Assembly: GCA_002104905.1 (NCBI GenBank)
Contig: MCFE01000655.1
Location: forward strand, 1-49,490
From: Basidiobolus meristosporus CBS 931.73
Lineage: Eukaryota > Basidiobolomycota > Basidiobolomycetes > Basidiobolales > Basidiobolaceae
Length of the DNA stretch: 49,490 nucleotides
Direction of reading: 5' to 3'
Shown here piece after piece: positions 12,033 through 23,048 of the stretch. The notes beneath the pieces were generated by a model that was not told the origin of the DNA, ran no database searches, and saw only the letters and a program-made list of their open reading frames with translations. The first letter of the stretch is position 1; the number at the start of each line of letters is the position of its first letter. The position numbers and the translations under genes are program-made.

Positions 12033-13782
12033 ATGGTTCTGGAGAGCGGAGCACAAGAGACCAGCGCTTTCATTGGCGTTCTTTTTGCAATCTGTGGAAA
12101 TGTATCTGTCTTCTGATTTATTTCAAGCTCTCTACTTTTCACTTGCTCGATTATTATCGATTCTTTTATGAATATAGCATTAAGTTTGATTCCTTCCACC
12201 AGATATTGATATCAGTCGCCTTGAACATCCAGAAATACGCACACAATAAGTTACGAAGCAAGACAAATCCCACTTCGTATTCCCCACTGCTAGCACGTAA
12301 CTCCAGAGCAACATTCCATAACGATGACGGAAGTAATATGAGCACAAGAGTCTCCACTTCAATCGATAGCGATCTAGACTACCTGAAGTCCAAAACTTGG
12401 TGGTCAGGCTTAATTTTAATGACTTCCGGTAAAGTCTTCCAGATTTTATTTAGACCTTCCTTTGTTGACGGCCATTACTATTTGGATCCTATAGGCGAAT
12501 GTGGAAACTTTCTAGGTAACTGGACTTATGTCTTACAAGGCGCATATCAAGCTCAACTTCTTTTGAGTATAGCGTATGGCTTTGCCCCTGCATCAGTGGT
12601 TGCTCCTCTAGGAACTGTTGCTCTGATTTCTAACACAATAGTTGCTCCACTTGTTCTGAATGAGCGCTTTCGAAGAAGAGATCTTATGGGAATTATGTTG
12701 GCCATTGTCGGTGCGTTCATCGTGGTTGCTTCCTCCAGCCATGAGGAGGTGCAGGTAAGCGGTACTCTGCTCTATCCTCATACATTGGACGAACTAACTT
12801 TGTTTTATAGCTCACACATGAGCTATTAAAGAAAGCTTTACTGCAAACGCAGTTCATTGTATATTTTCTAATCACTTCAACTCTGATAATATTTATGATT
12901 CCGCTAAGTGATCGGATTGGCGAAAAATCAATCCTGATAGACCTGGGACTGGTTGCACTATTTGGTATGCCGGTCAGTCTCGATTTATTATTGAATGCCA
13001 CTAACATTTGCTCCATGTCAGGTGCCTACACCGTACTGGCTACCAAAGCAATCTCTTCTCTGCTAAGCTTTACCCTTATTGTAATATTCAGCTACCCCCT
13101 AACGTACTTGATGCTATTCGTGCTGATCTCTACAGCCGTGTTGCAGATCAAATACTTGAACAAATCTTTACAGCGTTTTGATTCAACGGTAAAGATTCAT
13201 AACCTAAGCCTCTGCCATGGCAATCAGCTTAACTATTTCTCTTAGGAAGTGATACCCACCCAGTTCGTATTGTTTACCATCAGTGCGATTATTGGTTCAG
13301 CAATACTTTACAATGATTTTGCCAATATGACATCGCAACGGCTGCTGTGGTTCGCAACCGGGTGTTCCTTCACCTTTGCTGGAGTCTACTTTATAACCTC
13401 CAATCGGGACACCATTACACTTGACACGGAGGGTTACCTTGAGCGCGGAAGCGAGGTAGAGCCTAGTGTTACTCCACACTCGGTGTCTGTGAAGATCCAC
13501 CGGTCATACTCATACTCAGCCTCGCCCGACAATGGAGGGAGTGCCAAGGATTCGATATTTCCATCGTCCCTACCTGAAGCTACTGGGTTTTTGCGCTCCA
13601 TTGTAAATAGAAGAATGTCGACTGCCTCGTTAAGTACCAGCTTTAGATCGGCTTTGTCTTCCATTGGAACTAGGCATACCCATGCCTTGGGGCTGGGCAT
13701 CGTGGTAGAGAACTATTCGGCTTCGTCCAGAAAAAACTCCGTATGCAACTCACATCTAAACAAACCTCACAATCATTCATGA
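12033..13782 (+). CDS. NIPA-type magnesium transporter
   Basis: Multi-spanning membrane protein of the NIPA family (DMT superfamily), whose members carry Mg2+ across plasma or endosomal membranes. Five exons give 492 residues: 12033-12101, 12203-12754, 12811-12964, 13022-13188 and 13246-13782. Family landmarks are restored across the junctions: FAICGN|ILISVALNIQKYAH at intron 1, ALFG|AYTVLATKAISS at intron 3, and FDST|EVIPTQFVLFTISA at intron 4. The start is the ATG 69 bp before the first intron, which gives a short N-terminus running directly into TM1. About nine hydrophobic segments are followed by a Ser-rich hydrophilic tail (from about residue 380), likely cytosolic. A second in-frame ATG in exon 2 would lose TM1 and is rejected. 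Product class is clear; the transported ion is known only from the family. Confidence 0.92.
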
Positions 13783-14434
13783 TCCATTGACCTCTTATTC
13801 ATCTTTTTGGCCACATGACTGACTCTAACATTGCTACCTCACCGCTATCTAATGCTTGCTCCTAATCCATTGTATCACATTGTTTGGCTAGTCAAGCTTC
13901 AAGGCTTTATATAAGCTATTTATATGCCATTGCTATTTAAGTACTAGTAGATCATAAAACACTCTTCAATATACATTTTCGCGGCTCATTCACGTTGCTG
14001 CAGGCGATGGTTTCTGAATAGAGCTCTTCGATAAGATCCGAATGTGTAAATCTCAATATGGTGTAGTATGCTTCGGGCTTGATTCACCAGCCGGGATGTA
14101 TATTCCGTATCATGGTGGATTTGCTTGAACAGGTCACTTCGGTGGACATGATAATATATGCCCAGGCCTATGGCCATTGATGCTCCAAATCCCTCACGTA
14201 AACAAGATCGAGCTGAGAGCCGAAATGGTAAAAATCGATGCAGTGCGGGCCAATTAAACCAGGGAAATCCCATCATTTCCAATGCTAATATCACAAACTC
14301 GAGAATGATTTGCTTGGTTATCGAGGAATCAGGATTTGTATCATTGTTTTTTCGAGAACCATTTCAACTTTTTGATACAGCTCCCTTAATATACTAGTTG
14401 AGAGCCGCGTTTTGTAATATTCTACCTTTCCAAT
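13783..14434. other. intergenic, contains one weak minus-strand ORF
   Basis: Between the NIPA gene and SEC31. The left part is probable NIPA 3' UTR. The only open frame of note is the minus-strand ORF listed separately (13986-14294). The right end should contain the SEC31 promoter. Confidence 0.5.
13986..14294 (-). CDS. possible small hydrophobic protein
   Basis: A minus-strand frame of about 100 codons, divergent from SEC31. It encodes two hydrophobic stretches around a CLREGFGASMAIGLG segment and a basic C-terminus. The Cys-Leu-Arg-x-x-x-Gly pattern recalls the first membrane segment of the cytochrome oxidase chaperone Cox20, but the second Cox20-type membrane segment is not there, so I do not assign it. 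The nominal first codon may not be ATG; the first clear ATGs lie a few codons in. It could be a real gene sharing a bidirectional promoter with SEC31, or chance. Confidence 0.2.
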   Translation of the reverse strand: MILALEMMGFPWFNWPALHRFLPFRLSARSCLREGFGASMAIGLGIYYHVHRSDLFKQIHHDTEYTSRLVNQARSILHHIEIYTFGSYRRALFRNHRLQQRE

Positions 14435-17400
14435 ATGAAGTTGAAGGATATTGATCGTACTGCTACTGTTGCTTGGGGGCCGCATCAAAGCCAGACGTAC
14501 CTTGCCACTGGTACTATGTCTGGTGCTTTAGATGCCTCGTTCTCCAACAAATCCGATTTAGAGTTATTTAAGCTTGATTTCACTGAGGATTCCATCGCTG
14601 AGACTTGGAAACCAAAGGCCGTCCTCAACAGTAATGCAAGGTATGTGAACAAGGATCAACCAAAATCCTATTCTTTTCTTTCTGGTTCCTAACTAGGTGG
14701 TAGATTTAATCGGATCGCTTGGGGTGCCATTGCAGCAGATAAACCACACGGCATTATTGCTGGTGGTATGGAAAACGGAGAGCTAGCACTATGGAATGCG
14801 GCTAGCATACTTGATGACTCCAAGTAAGCGCTATCACCTGAGGTTATTTCGGTTTATGAGTAGCCCATACTAATATCCGTTTAGTTCTGAAGACGCACTT
14901 ATCATGAGTAACACCAGCCACACGGGTAGCGTTCGAGGATTAGATTTCAATCCTTTCCAACAAAACCTTCTGGCTTCAGCTGCTGGTAACGGCGAGGTAA
15001 GTCGGCTAGATGGTTTATTTAACCTGTCCAACATAACCTCAACTATGAAATTATCATCTCTAGATCTTCATCTGGGATCTTACAAACCCTACGAAGCCAT
15101 ATTCTCCTGGTCCTCGCTCCCAAAGACTCGATGACATTACTTCCTTGTCATGGAACAATCAAGTGCAACATATTTTAGCCACCTCATCTACGACCGGCTA
15201 CACTGTTGTTTGGGATTTGAAGAACAGACGTGAAGTAATGCATATGGCATATCCGGGTGCATCCATGGGAATGGGTGGCAGAGGAGGAATTACCGCTGTT
15301 GCATGGAACCCTGACAATGTAATTGATATGTCTACCAGCTCTATGCCAACTAGGCAATTAACATTTACGTCAATACAATGTATAGGCAACTCAATTGGTT
15401 ACCGCCTCTGAAGATGATCACAACCCAGTAATCATGATGTGGGATCTTAGAAATGCCCACGCACCAGAGAAGGTAACCAACAATCACAACCAGTACCAAA
15501 CAACTCCGAGTAACCAGTGATTTGGATTGAATTTAGATCTTATCGGGCCATTCCAAGGGAATCCTTTCCTTGTCGTGGTGCAAGATGGACTCTGACCTGC
15601 TTTTAAGTACCGGAAAAGATTGTAGAACTCTCTGCTGGAATCCACGTGTTGGCGAAGTTGTTGGAGAGGTACATAGGGTATGAAGCATTGAATGATTGGT
15701 CATTAGTTCTAACTATATGTGAAGCTTCCATCAAGTGCTAATTGGACATTTGACGTCCAATGGTGTCCCAAGAATCCTAACCTTTTGAGTACCGCATCGT
15801 TTGATGGAAAGGTAATCGTAGTAGATATCTAATCCGCTCTTCCGCTTGATGTTAAAGCCAACCGTGCGCCAATTCTAGGTCAACGTGTTTTCCCTTCAAT
15901 CTGGTGTTGACGACAACAATACCGCCGAACCCAGCCCTTCGCAGGCCCAAAATGATGATCCCTTCAACGCCCAGAATTACACCAATACTACCAACTCATC
16001 GTTCTCGTTGAAGCAGGCCCCCAAGTGGTTGAGACCCCCAGTTGGCGGTACTTTTTCTTTTGGTGGAAAGCTTGTTTCCTTTGGAAACAATTCGCAAACA
16101 AACTCCCCGAATACCACTGTGTCTATCTCAACTGTGGTCACCGAGCCAGAGATTGTAAAGCGTTCTCAAGAGCTTGAGGCCGCTTTGGAATCCAACAATT
16201 TGCAGGAGTTCTGTGAAGCAAGAGCCAACTCGACCACCGATAAGGATGGTCTGGACAGCTGGAGAATTCTGAGAATTCTATTTGAATCGGACGCCAGAGA
16301 TCGTTTGATAAGTCATCTCGGATTCAAAAAAGACGAGCTCGTTGCGCAGATCGCCGAGAAAATGAGCAAGCTTGAGGTGGACGAGAAGAAGGCACCAGAA
16401 GGCGAAGAATCGAGCGCTGCACTTGATACCGAGATCCCTACCGAAGAGTCTGCAAATGAAGAATCATCACCAAAGAGTGAGAATGTCTCCGAGCTTTTCA
16501 GCGATAGCGACGATAAGGATTCTCTTGACTTCTTCGTTCAACAACCAGAGCAAGCCGAATCCCCCGCAGAGGAAGCCATGGGCTCCGTTTCAAAGCAGAA
16601 CCAGCTGGTATCTCTGCCAAGATTGCCTTTCAAGTTCAACCCTGACGAGAACTCGGACGTCGACAGATTGATCACTCGCTCCATTACCTTGGGCGATTTC
16701 GAATCCGCGGTCAACCTCTGCCTCAAGAGTGATCGTCTTTCTGACGCACTGGTTCTGGCTATTTGCGGTGGTGGTGACTTGCTTGTCCGTACACAGCAGG
16801 CGTATTTTGAACAAAAGAGCCAGTCCACCCCATACATTCGTATCCTTCGTTCTGTGATATCTGGTGATCTTGATGATATTGTGGAGAATGCGGATATTGG
16901 CGAATGGGATGAAATCCTTGCCATCCTGTGCACCTACTCTAGTTCTGAGAACTTCGCTGACCTCTGCGAGAAGCTAGGATCGCGACTAGAGGCCGAGTGG
17001 CACAAGACCGCAGGCCGTGGTGATGTTTCTGTTACTGATGATGTCAGACATCACGCTACCGTATGCTACCTTGCCTCCGGCAATATCAGCAAAGTATTGG
17101 GCATTTGGTTAGCCCAAGAGTCTGAGGCTGAGGCCGCAGCTCTTGCTAGTCACAGTGACTCGCGTGGCCAGATCCTTCAGGATTTCATGGAGAAGCTAGC
17201 TGTTCTCCAGAAGGCCATTGACCAGAACGAGACCCCGGTTGGCTCCGAGCGTGATATGTCGCAGCTCTATCGTAGATATCTGGATTATGCCGAGATCTTG
17301 ATTACTCAAGGGCAGCTAGCCACAGCCGTGAAGTATCTGAGCTATGTTCCGTCTGAGGTTCAGGAAGGAGAAATGAATGAAGCCGAGAAGTGCTCCATTA

Positions 17401-18698
17401 TCAAGGATCGAATTTACAACTCCGGCATCGGGGCTGATATTTTATCACCTCCAGTGTTTCCCTTCGAATTCGTTCCTGTTGGTCTCGAAGGTCAGCCCCC
17501 TCAATCTCAACCGGAACCATCGGTATATCAGGAAAGCAGCCAGCAAGGAGCAGCAATTCCTAACAACTCGTATCCTACTGCCTCACAACCTCAACAATAC
17601 TACAATCAGTACGACACTCAAACTGGATATCAACAGGAGGCTCAAGCCTCTAGCTATCCGGCCGTGAACACCTACCCGACCCAGGTTCAGCAGAATTACT
17701 ACACCCCTTCAGGTGCTAGCCCTTACGGAGGCTACCAACAGCCCAGTGTTCCCGAGTACAACGTCCCCAATACCTTCGGTAATACTAACTATGCTGCCCA
17801 AACTCCTTCCGCACCGCCTGTGGCTCCACCCTCCCAACTGAGAAACACTCCGGCTTGGAATGATCCTCCCATGGCGAGTGTTGCTGCGGCGAAGCAGCGT
17901 GCTCCCACTCCTAAAGTAGCGCCAATCACTTCACCTTTCCCCAATGCTGTGTCTACCCCATCATCACCCAACGCTGGGTATGCGGCACCTCCTATGGGCA
18001 AGCCAATGCCACCCCCTCCGCGACCCGGCAGCGGCCTTGGTGCCAACTCTCAGGCCGGCTCTCCTAATGCTAACGCTATCCCCAAGGTTCCTCAGCCCAA
18101 CACTCAATTCATCCCCAACTCGTATAGCGGAGTGACCCCCAACAACACTACACCTATGCCTAACTACGGGGCCGGATATGCCGCCTCTAACTCACCAGTT
18201 AACCAATACCAGCAGGGAATTCAACGGGGACCAAGCCCAATGATTCCACAGCCCCCTAATACTCTTCCTTCCACCACTTCCCAACTTGCCGGTAAACCTG
18301 TGTCCAAGCCAAGCTCTCCAGCCCCCAAAGAGCCAGCTGCACCAAAATATCCCCCTGGAGATAGAAGCCATATCCCATCCGCTCACATACCTATTTACCA
18401 GAAGCTCAGCGGCGAATTCCAGCGCGTTCGCCAAGGCGCTCTCCCCAACCAAAGAAGAATGCTGGACGACGTGGAAAAGCGGTTGAATCTGCTCTTTGAT
18501 GCCTTGAACTTGGAAACCCTACCACAAGACATTACCGACAGAATGCTTACCCTTACTCAGGCACTGGAAAAGCACGACTTCCATACAGCCCAACAGATTC
18601 ACCTTGATTTGGTTACCACCAAATTTGCCATCGTTGGTCAGTGGATGGTTGGAGTGAAGCGTTTGATCGAGTTGGTGAGATCTCACTCAGGAATGTAA
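14435..18698 (+). CDS. SEC31: COPII outer-coat protein Sec31
   Basis: Outer-cage subunit of the COPII coat that buds vesicles from the ER with Sec13. Eight exons encode 1272 residues: 14435-14640, 14704-14823, 14885-14996, 15064-15318, 15386-15472, 15537-15668, 15725-15811 and 15879-18698. Residues 1 to about 345 form a WD40 propeller, with repeats ending IFIWDL, TVVWDL, IMMWDL and a late [17 protein letters not shown]. The diagnostic [16 protein letters not shown] follows at 381-396. Then come an acidic linker, the alpha-solenoid (about 490-780), a long Pro/Gln/Tyr/Asn-rich disordered region (about 800-1130) that in the family binds Sec23, and the conserved C-terminal helical domain. Introns crowd the propeller; the rest is one 2.8-kb exon. 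The length fits fungal Sec31. Confidence 0.96.
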
Positions 18699-19366
18699 GC
18701 CGTTCCAGCCACTTTCCACCCTTCCAAAAACTCCCCCTAAACAGCCAAAAAGGGACCAACATATATCTGTTCAACTCCAAAGTATCGGTGAGGTGGTTTT
18801 TGTTCGCTCAACTATCTCGCCGCTTAGAATACGTTTTTATCTTTCCGGTTTTATATTTTTATTCCAGCCTTCTTTCCAAGATCTTCGTGTCTACGCGCAC
18901 CCATACTCATACACACACCTGCTCTTCCCTCACCTTCCTTTCTTTCTTTCTCCCAAAATAGAGCGTGCAGATGTATTAAAGCTGTTTCCCTCCATAAAGT
19001 TCACTGTTTTTAATCCGAAAATAAACCTTTCATTTTGGCTGTTTCATTCGGTTCCAACTTACAGAACGGTGCTTCCGCATCGTAGACCTCTGCCTCAAAC
19101 ACAGATCATTGCACTTCTCCAGCTATGAAACATGCCCATAACCACGTGTCACCTCCAATTCCATCCCAAACGAATGGGAAACAACGGGATATGGAGCCCA
19201 ATCAGCCAGGCTTGCCGCAGGGCTATAAACAGAGAATCAGCACCTTTGCTTTCGATTTTGACGAATACATTGGGCCAACATTTCGGAATAAAGCACTCCA
19301 GTGCGAGCCATCAGTCACATTCCAGCCACACCTTGACTCCTGCTGCCTAAAAGATAGTAAGCCACG
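18699..19366. other. SEC31 3' flank and upstream region of small ORF
   Basis: No sure gene. It includes a CT-rich tract (about 18890-18955) and an 81-codon ORF (19125-19370) whose TGA overlaps the ATG of the next ORF as ATGA. That ORF may be a leader or upstream ORF, or a first exon; see the neighbouring entry. Confidence 0.5.
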
Positions 19367-19738
19367 ATGAACAAGCTGTCAAACGAGGAGTATAAATCAG
19401 AGCTTGCCAAGCTGTCCGATCCAAACGTGGTGAGAGAGCTGCAGAGGCTGGTCAACATATCGGCCCAGATACGAGACTCCTCCGAGGAGATCCGTAGGTT
19501 TTCTGCACAAGATGATGAGCTCAGGAGCGCCGTGAAAAGCAACGAGGCCATGCTGAGGCACCAAGAAGAGCGGATCAGCATCGCCAACGCCATTATCCAA
19601 GAGCGTAGGATATCTGCCGAGTACATCGATCAGCTTAAGGCGAACAAGGATCCTTTCCTGCTGGAGCAAGACAAATCATTGCACAAGATGTACGATTTGA
19701 ATCGGATGAAGGAAAGCAACCCCCAGTCAATCCAATAA
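19367..19738 (+). CDS. small coiled-coil protein, function unknown
   Basis: Single-exon frame of 123 residues. It is highly charged and almost entirely predicted helix, with heptad-like spacing of Leu/Ile/Val from about residue 20 to 95 (for example VVRELQRLVNISAQIRD). There are no membrane segments and no Cys/His cluster. The size and coiled coil would suit a subunit of a larger complex, but I cannot name a family. An upstream frame (19125-19370) overlaps the start codon by ATGA. A strong donor-like GTAAGC at 19355 and an acceptor after AAATCAG near 19400 would join the two frames in phase, giving an alternative protein of about 185 residues; that intron would be only about 45 nt, shorter than others here. 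Confidence 0.5.
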   Translation: MNKLSNEEYKSELAKLSDPNVVRELQRLVNISAQIRDSSEEIRRFSAQDDELRSAVKSNEAMLRHQEERISIANAIIQERRISAEYIDQLKANKDPFLLEQDKSLHKMYDLNRMKESNPQSIQ

Positions 19739-20724
19739 ACCGCATTCATGCCCTCGATTTTGCAAACCCCATGATATTCCCTTCCCCTTAGCCCTTCACA
19801 CGGTACCGTTGAATTGATCTTCATTGAGTTGGCGGGTCCACCAGGCTGGTGAGTGTTGCATCATCACGAAACCATCCAGTTTCTGTAGATGGATATCGTA
19901 CATCATACGTATGCACCTGATGTTGGCCAGGAATGGTTTGATTGTGACTAGTGGCTTCACATTGAAGAGAGCACTAATATTGTCCCACGACCTGACATGA
20001 AGTGATGGCGACTCCTAACTAGATCGCGGCATAGGTAACATTGGGTTTTCACGGGGCCCAGTGTTCGAAACCGAGCCATCAGAGTAGGCGGATTGGAAGG
20101 GTTGACAGGCTGGCTACCAGAAGCACTAGGCCCACGGCAGCGAGTATCTAACGGGCTCCGTGGAGACATGCTTCTGCTGCTCCGTCTGGATTTCAAATCA
20201 CGTTGCTGGCCCGCTACAGCTCTGACACAGCCCCGAAACTAAGGATGCAATGTGCGTAGGGCGGTAAATATGTGGTTTCTATCGACTCGATTAATTTGAG
20301 AGTAACAACCATATCTGCCTGGGCTGCCTTGAGTGGTGCGTATCTCAATTGATTAATTAAATGCCACCAATGAAACTGCTGGGCAAGAAATTGTCTATCT
20401 GGAAATCAATTCCAGTTCGGCACACTCCTGCATCGACCGGTCAGGTAAATGGATGCTCAACAATTGCACAGAATAGGCAGAAGCATTCCATTCTCAGGAA
20501 AGAATCGTAGATTAAAGTTTAAGTGGCGTGCCGGACGTAGAATAAGGGGACCGCGGAATTCTTTAAATCTTGGCCTCTGCCAATCTGACAGATCGAATAA
20601 TCTGGCCAATTTGGCTCTGCCAACGCCGTTACGTAAGGCATTTCCTGTAGACTCCTCCAAGCCCTCGCCCCGCCCCCGCCACCACTACCATTGAAGCCCA
20701 CCTGAGATAGAAATCCCACCCACC
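19739..20724. other. intergenic, no gene seen
   Basis: About 1 kb before the kinase gene. Overlapping ORFs on both strands (19957-20196 minus; 20449-20694 plus with three minus shadows) match no family. A C-rich tract at about 20665-20690 lies just upstream of the kinase start. Confidence 0.5.
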
Positions 20725-22427
20725 ATGACCTTCGAGACGATCACTCGGCACATCGATGAATCCTTGACCAACGAAAACTGGTTCACCCTCAACAAATTGA
20801 TCAAAGCCGATCTCATAGCACTGTGCCAAGAGCGAGGTAGAGGCTACGGCAGCATTTGAATCGAGCGTATCATTCTAACCATCTCCACCTCAGGCTTGCC
20901 TACAGAGGGCTCAAAGGAATCCCTGATCCTGGCGTTGATGGAATGGGTAACCTGGTGGATGGCCAACGTCTCTCAGAACATTGAATCTCACCCATTGCTC
21001 TCTTGTAGAAACTGGGAGTAAAGCCGATCCCCGCCCCAGCCACCGCTCGCCTGTCCAACCTCAACACGTCGCCAGGACATAAGAACATCACCTCCGTGTA
21101 CAACACAATGCTGCTAGAGGATGATTCATGGGATTCCATTGGGGAAATTCCCTACGGACAGTTGAAGTTCGGGAAGAAGCTTGGCTCCGGCGGGTTCAAG
21201 GATTGCTTCGCCGGCACCTACGGGGAGGTGAGTACTGCAAACAACCGTCCCGTACGGTGAGCCCTAGCTAACCATCTTTTTTAGGATCCTGTGGCCATTG
21301 GAGAGCTTCGCATTTCTACGGACTTCAGCCCGGAGGACTTTGCTGATATCAAGCACGAAATCAGCGTGCTAAAGTAATGCTTCTCAGCAGACCACCCCTT
21401 TCGTTGAGTCCGACTAACCCGAAGTCTTGGACCCCTAGGCAACTGAGACATGAGAACATAGTCAGGTTCATTGGCGTATGCACCGACGTGAAGCATCTGT
21501 GTATTGTGACCGAGCTGTGTGAGCACGGGGATCTCTTCGATTTCATGCGGAAATCCAAGAAGCCCCCGTTCAGTCAACAGGTAAGGGCAAGCATTCCCAT
21601 TGGGTCGGGTTTCAGCGATTAATGATGGATGATGCGCAGCTCATGTACATGCATGACATCGCCTTTGGTGTAACCTATCTCCATACGAGACGGCCCAGCA
21701 TCATACATCGAGTAAGTGGACTTTATTCCGACTCCAATGAGTGTTCCTTGTATTCATCCATGCGGGCTTGACTCTAGGACATGAAATCGATGAACATCCT
21801 GGTAATTCTAAATGCTGGCGTGGACGGTTCCTCACGTCTCTAACTCCTTGCTAGATTAGTGCCGATTATAGAGCAAAGATCAACGACTTCGGACTGGCCC
21901 GAATCCGGCCGCGGCTAAACACCCTGGTCCATACCCAGTGCGGGACACCGAACTGGCAAGGTATGGCGAGACCCAGCAGACTGTCTTTGCTCCAGAGACT
22001 AACATTACTCCCTCTAGCACCCGAGTTCTGGACCGCCAACCCAAGCTACACCGAAAAGGTAGCCCATTCTCGGTAGCATCAAAATCCAAGGTTTCCTCTA
22101 ACCACTCTGATCCATCAGGTTGATGTCTATGCCTGTGGCCTAATCTTCTGGGAGATTCTACAATGGGCGGCCGAGCCATATCCGTACCATGACCTCACCG
22201 AGCACCAGCTGTATATCCAAGGTAGGCAGCACTGGATTGTGATTCAAACCACGCCCTAGCTAATCCGCTTTACAGTGAGAGACAAGGGGGTACGCCCGTC
22301 ACTGGCCAAGCTGAAGAAGTATCCACAATCGTTACTGAACCTGATTCAGGATATGTGGGCCCACGAGCCAAGCCAACGGCCCTCGATGAGCCATGTCCTG
22401 GAATCGTTGCAGGAGTATCTGTCCTGA
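20725..22427 (+). CDS. SAP-domain TKL-like protein kinase
   Basis: Predicted Ser/Thr or dual-specificity kinase of 370 residues in 11 exons: 20725-20836, 20894-20946, 21009-21227, 21285-21373, 21439-21580, 21640-21711, 21778-21801, 21855-21960, 22018-22058, 22119-22221 and 22276-22427. Residues about 22-55 look like a SAP motif (LIALCQERGLPTEGSKESLI), which in other proteins binds DNA or scaffolds. The kinase domain follows: glycine loop GSGGFKDCFAG (114-124), alphaC Glu153, HRD 228-230 with DMKSMN, DFG 248-250, and GTPNWQAPE for the APE motif. The beta3 VAIK lysine is replaced by Gly134 (VAIGELR), while Lys119 sits in the glycine loop at the WNK position. The short exon 7 (24 nt) carries the catalytic loop. 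Overall shape is closest to the TKL group. The exon model is firm; substrate is unknown. Confidence 0.85.
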
Positions 22428-23048
22428 AGAGCGATAGGAGTTCGGTGAGTGAGGAGGAGGGGGCGAGGACCTAGATTTCCACTCAACATCGAGTTCCCAA
22501 AGGCCACTTTGTTCTTGGGATTCATTTTCATTTTAGTTTCACTTGATTGCCTATGATCTCTCAAATGTATATCACCCAGTCACGCTATTTCACAAACACA
22601 TATTGATAAACTGATAGATTTACCCCACCCTTCGTGCATGTTTCCTATGAACCAAGGTCACATCCAGATTTCGCCCGCTCAATCTCTCCCGAGTAATTTT
22701 CAGAACCCTGATGAACTTCGCCGCCACGTTTGGGTGGATTTCAAATCCAAATGCAAGCAACCACCGAGTGCGTGCCCACCCTCATGTTCCATCCCATCCC
22801 TTCACTGCCAACTCCTTCCGCAGTGCCCTTGGAACTGCCAGATATGGAAGGCGTCACAGGATGGATACCAAATTAGGTCCTTCACGAGACAAAATTGGTA
22901 ACTTCATCAGCATCGCAACCATCATTGGCCCTTCGCTACGAGGTACAATCACCAAGAACATCAACAAAATCACGTGACCAGAGGGGACCATTGTAAACAA
23001 AAGCACAGCGGGCACCCAAGCCTCGAGACCAACATTCACGCCCAAAAA
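22428..23048. other. intergenic between kinase and ITPase
   Basis: The kinase 3' flank, then the promoter of the DUF84 gene, which includes the TCACGTGA site listed separately. An 88-codon ORF (22711-22977) and its overlaps match nothing. Confidence 0.5.
22970..22977. promoter_or_regulatory. TCACGTGA E-box
   Basis: A perfect 8-bp palindrome 72 bp upstream of the DUF84/YjjX start codon. It is the core recognised by fungal bHLH factors such as Cbf1 and Pho4. Position and symmetry suggest a real site; which factor binds is unknown. Confidence 0.4.

Noticed and set aside
17789-18046. Gly/Ala-rich minus-strand ORF
   Set aside because: Antisense of the Pro-rich region of SEC31.
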